From AP-15 sp963795485 (lineage in GTDB: Bacteria; Pseudomonadota; Alphaproteobacteria; ATCC43930; CGMCC-115725): DNA of 64,000 nucleotides. Of the stretch, positions 63,552 through 64,000 are shown one piece after another. The notes under the pieces are model-generated. The model made no database searches and was not told the DNA's origin. It saw nothing but the letters and a program-made list of their open reading frames with translations. The translations under genes and the position numbers were made by a program. The DNA lies in assembly GCA_963795485.1 (NCBI GenBank), contig CAWCIL010000008.1, forward strand, positions 248,001 through 312,000, written 5' to 3'. How positions within the stretch are numbered: position 1 is the first letter of the stretch; each line of letters begins with the position of its first letter.

Positions 63552-64000
63552 CTAAGCCCTGGCGTCTTCGGCCAAATCCGACAATTCGAGCTTGACACCT
63601 GGCCCCATCGTCGAGCTCAGGCTCACCTTCTTGATGTACGTGCCTCTGACGCCGCTCGGCTTGTTCCGGGTGATCGCGCCGACAAAGGCGCGCACATTAT
63701 CCGCAAGCGCGTCGTCGGTAAAGCTCGCTTTGCCGACCCCCGCGTGGACGAGCCCGGCCTTTTCGGCGCGGAACTCGACCTGCCCGCCCTTGGCCGCGCG
63801 CACCGCCTCGCCAACATTCTGCGTGACCGTGCCGAGTCGCGGGTTCGGCATCAAGCCGCGGGGCCCCAGGATCTTGCCGAGCCGGCCGACCAGCGCCATC
63901 AGGTCGGGGGTGGCGATCGCCCGATCGAAATCGATCTGCCCGGCCTGGACCTTCTCGGCCAGGTCCTCGGCCCCGACCACGTCGGCCCCGGCAGCCTCGG
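63552..64000 (-). CDS. rplA: 50S ribosomal protein L1 (3' part; runs off the window)
   Basis: About 149 C-terminal residues of L1. GADVVGAEDLAEKVQAGQID, LVGRLGKILGPRGLMPNPRL and GTVTQNVGEAVRAAKGGQVE are diagnostic, with the C-terminal NKPSGVRGTYIKKVSLSSTM. The N-terminus lies beyond the right edge. L1 can repress its own operon in other bacteria; the site is not in this window. A 100-nt spacer leads to rplJ. Confidence 0.97.
   Translation of the reverse strand, partial: EAAGADVVGAEDLAEKVQAGQIDFDRAIATPDLMALVGRLGKILGPRGLMPNPRLGTVTQNVGEAVRAAKGGQVEFRAEKAGLVHAGVGKASFTDDALADNVRAFVGAITRNKPSGVRGTYIKKVSLSSTMGPGVKLELSDLAEDARA

Overview
The window looks like a chromosomal segment of a GC-rich alphaproteobacterium, most likely near the Rhodospirillales. 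The basis is the very high G+C in coding DNA, the gene order of the ribosomal region (adk after secY, no infA or rpmJ copy inside the cluster), the adjacency efp-suhB, and the presence of homospermidine synthase and intracellular PHB metabolism. The exact taxon cannot be read from the sequence alone.

Right half (about 34.9-64.0 kb, minus strand): one long informational block. In transcription order it is rplA (partial), rplJ, rplL, rpoB, rpoC, then the str operon (rpsL, rpsG, fusA, tuf), the S10 and spc clusters (rpsJ to secY-adk) and the alpha cluster (rpsM, rpsK, rpoA, rplQ). Two good sigma70-type promoters are visible, one before rpsL and one before rpsM. Many neighbours are coupled by 4-nt ATGA or GTGA overlaps.

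Left half (1-34.9 kb): mixed housekeeping and metabolism. Reading left to right: a secreted-protein start (partial), an S58/P1 peptidase, a multi-pass membrane protein, an amidohydrolase with an in-frame TGA, two small conserved-looking proteins, a HAD hydrolase, an EEP-family hydrolase, 3-hydroxybutyrate dehydrogenase, homospermidine synthase, a single-domain response regulator, purH, a WecA/MraY-type glycosyl-1-phosphate transferase paired with a heparinase II/III-family protein, a GST, cytochrome c' and a diheme cytochrome. Next comes a block of patatin-like protein, PHB depolymerase, beta-keto-acid cleavage enzyme and 3-oxoacid CoA-transferase A/B that reads as a PHB/keto-acid module. After it are rppH, ctpA, gpmI, an MFS transporter, the epmA/efp divergent pair, suhB, a MotA/TolQ-like plus MotB/OmpA-like pair, a lipoprotein, an aldo/keto reductase next to a DJ-1/PfpI remnant, and acyP.

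A major caveat: about 18 genes, including essential rpoC, fusA, tuf and rpsQ, are split by single-base frameshifts (mostly +1 insertions). In nearly every case the reading frame resumes with intact conserved residues, so I treat these as probable base-calling or assembly errors rather than pseudogenes and annotate the whole span as one gene. I saw no rRNA or tRNA gene, no CRISPR array, no insertion sequence and no prophage.
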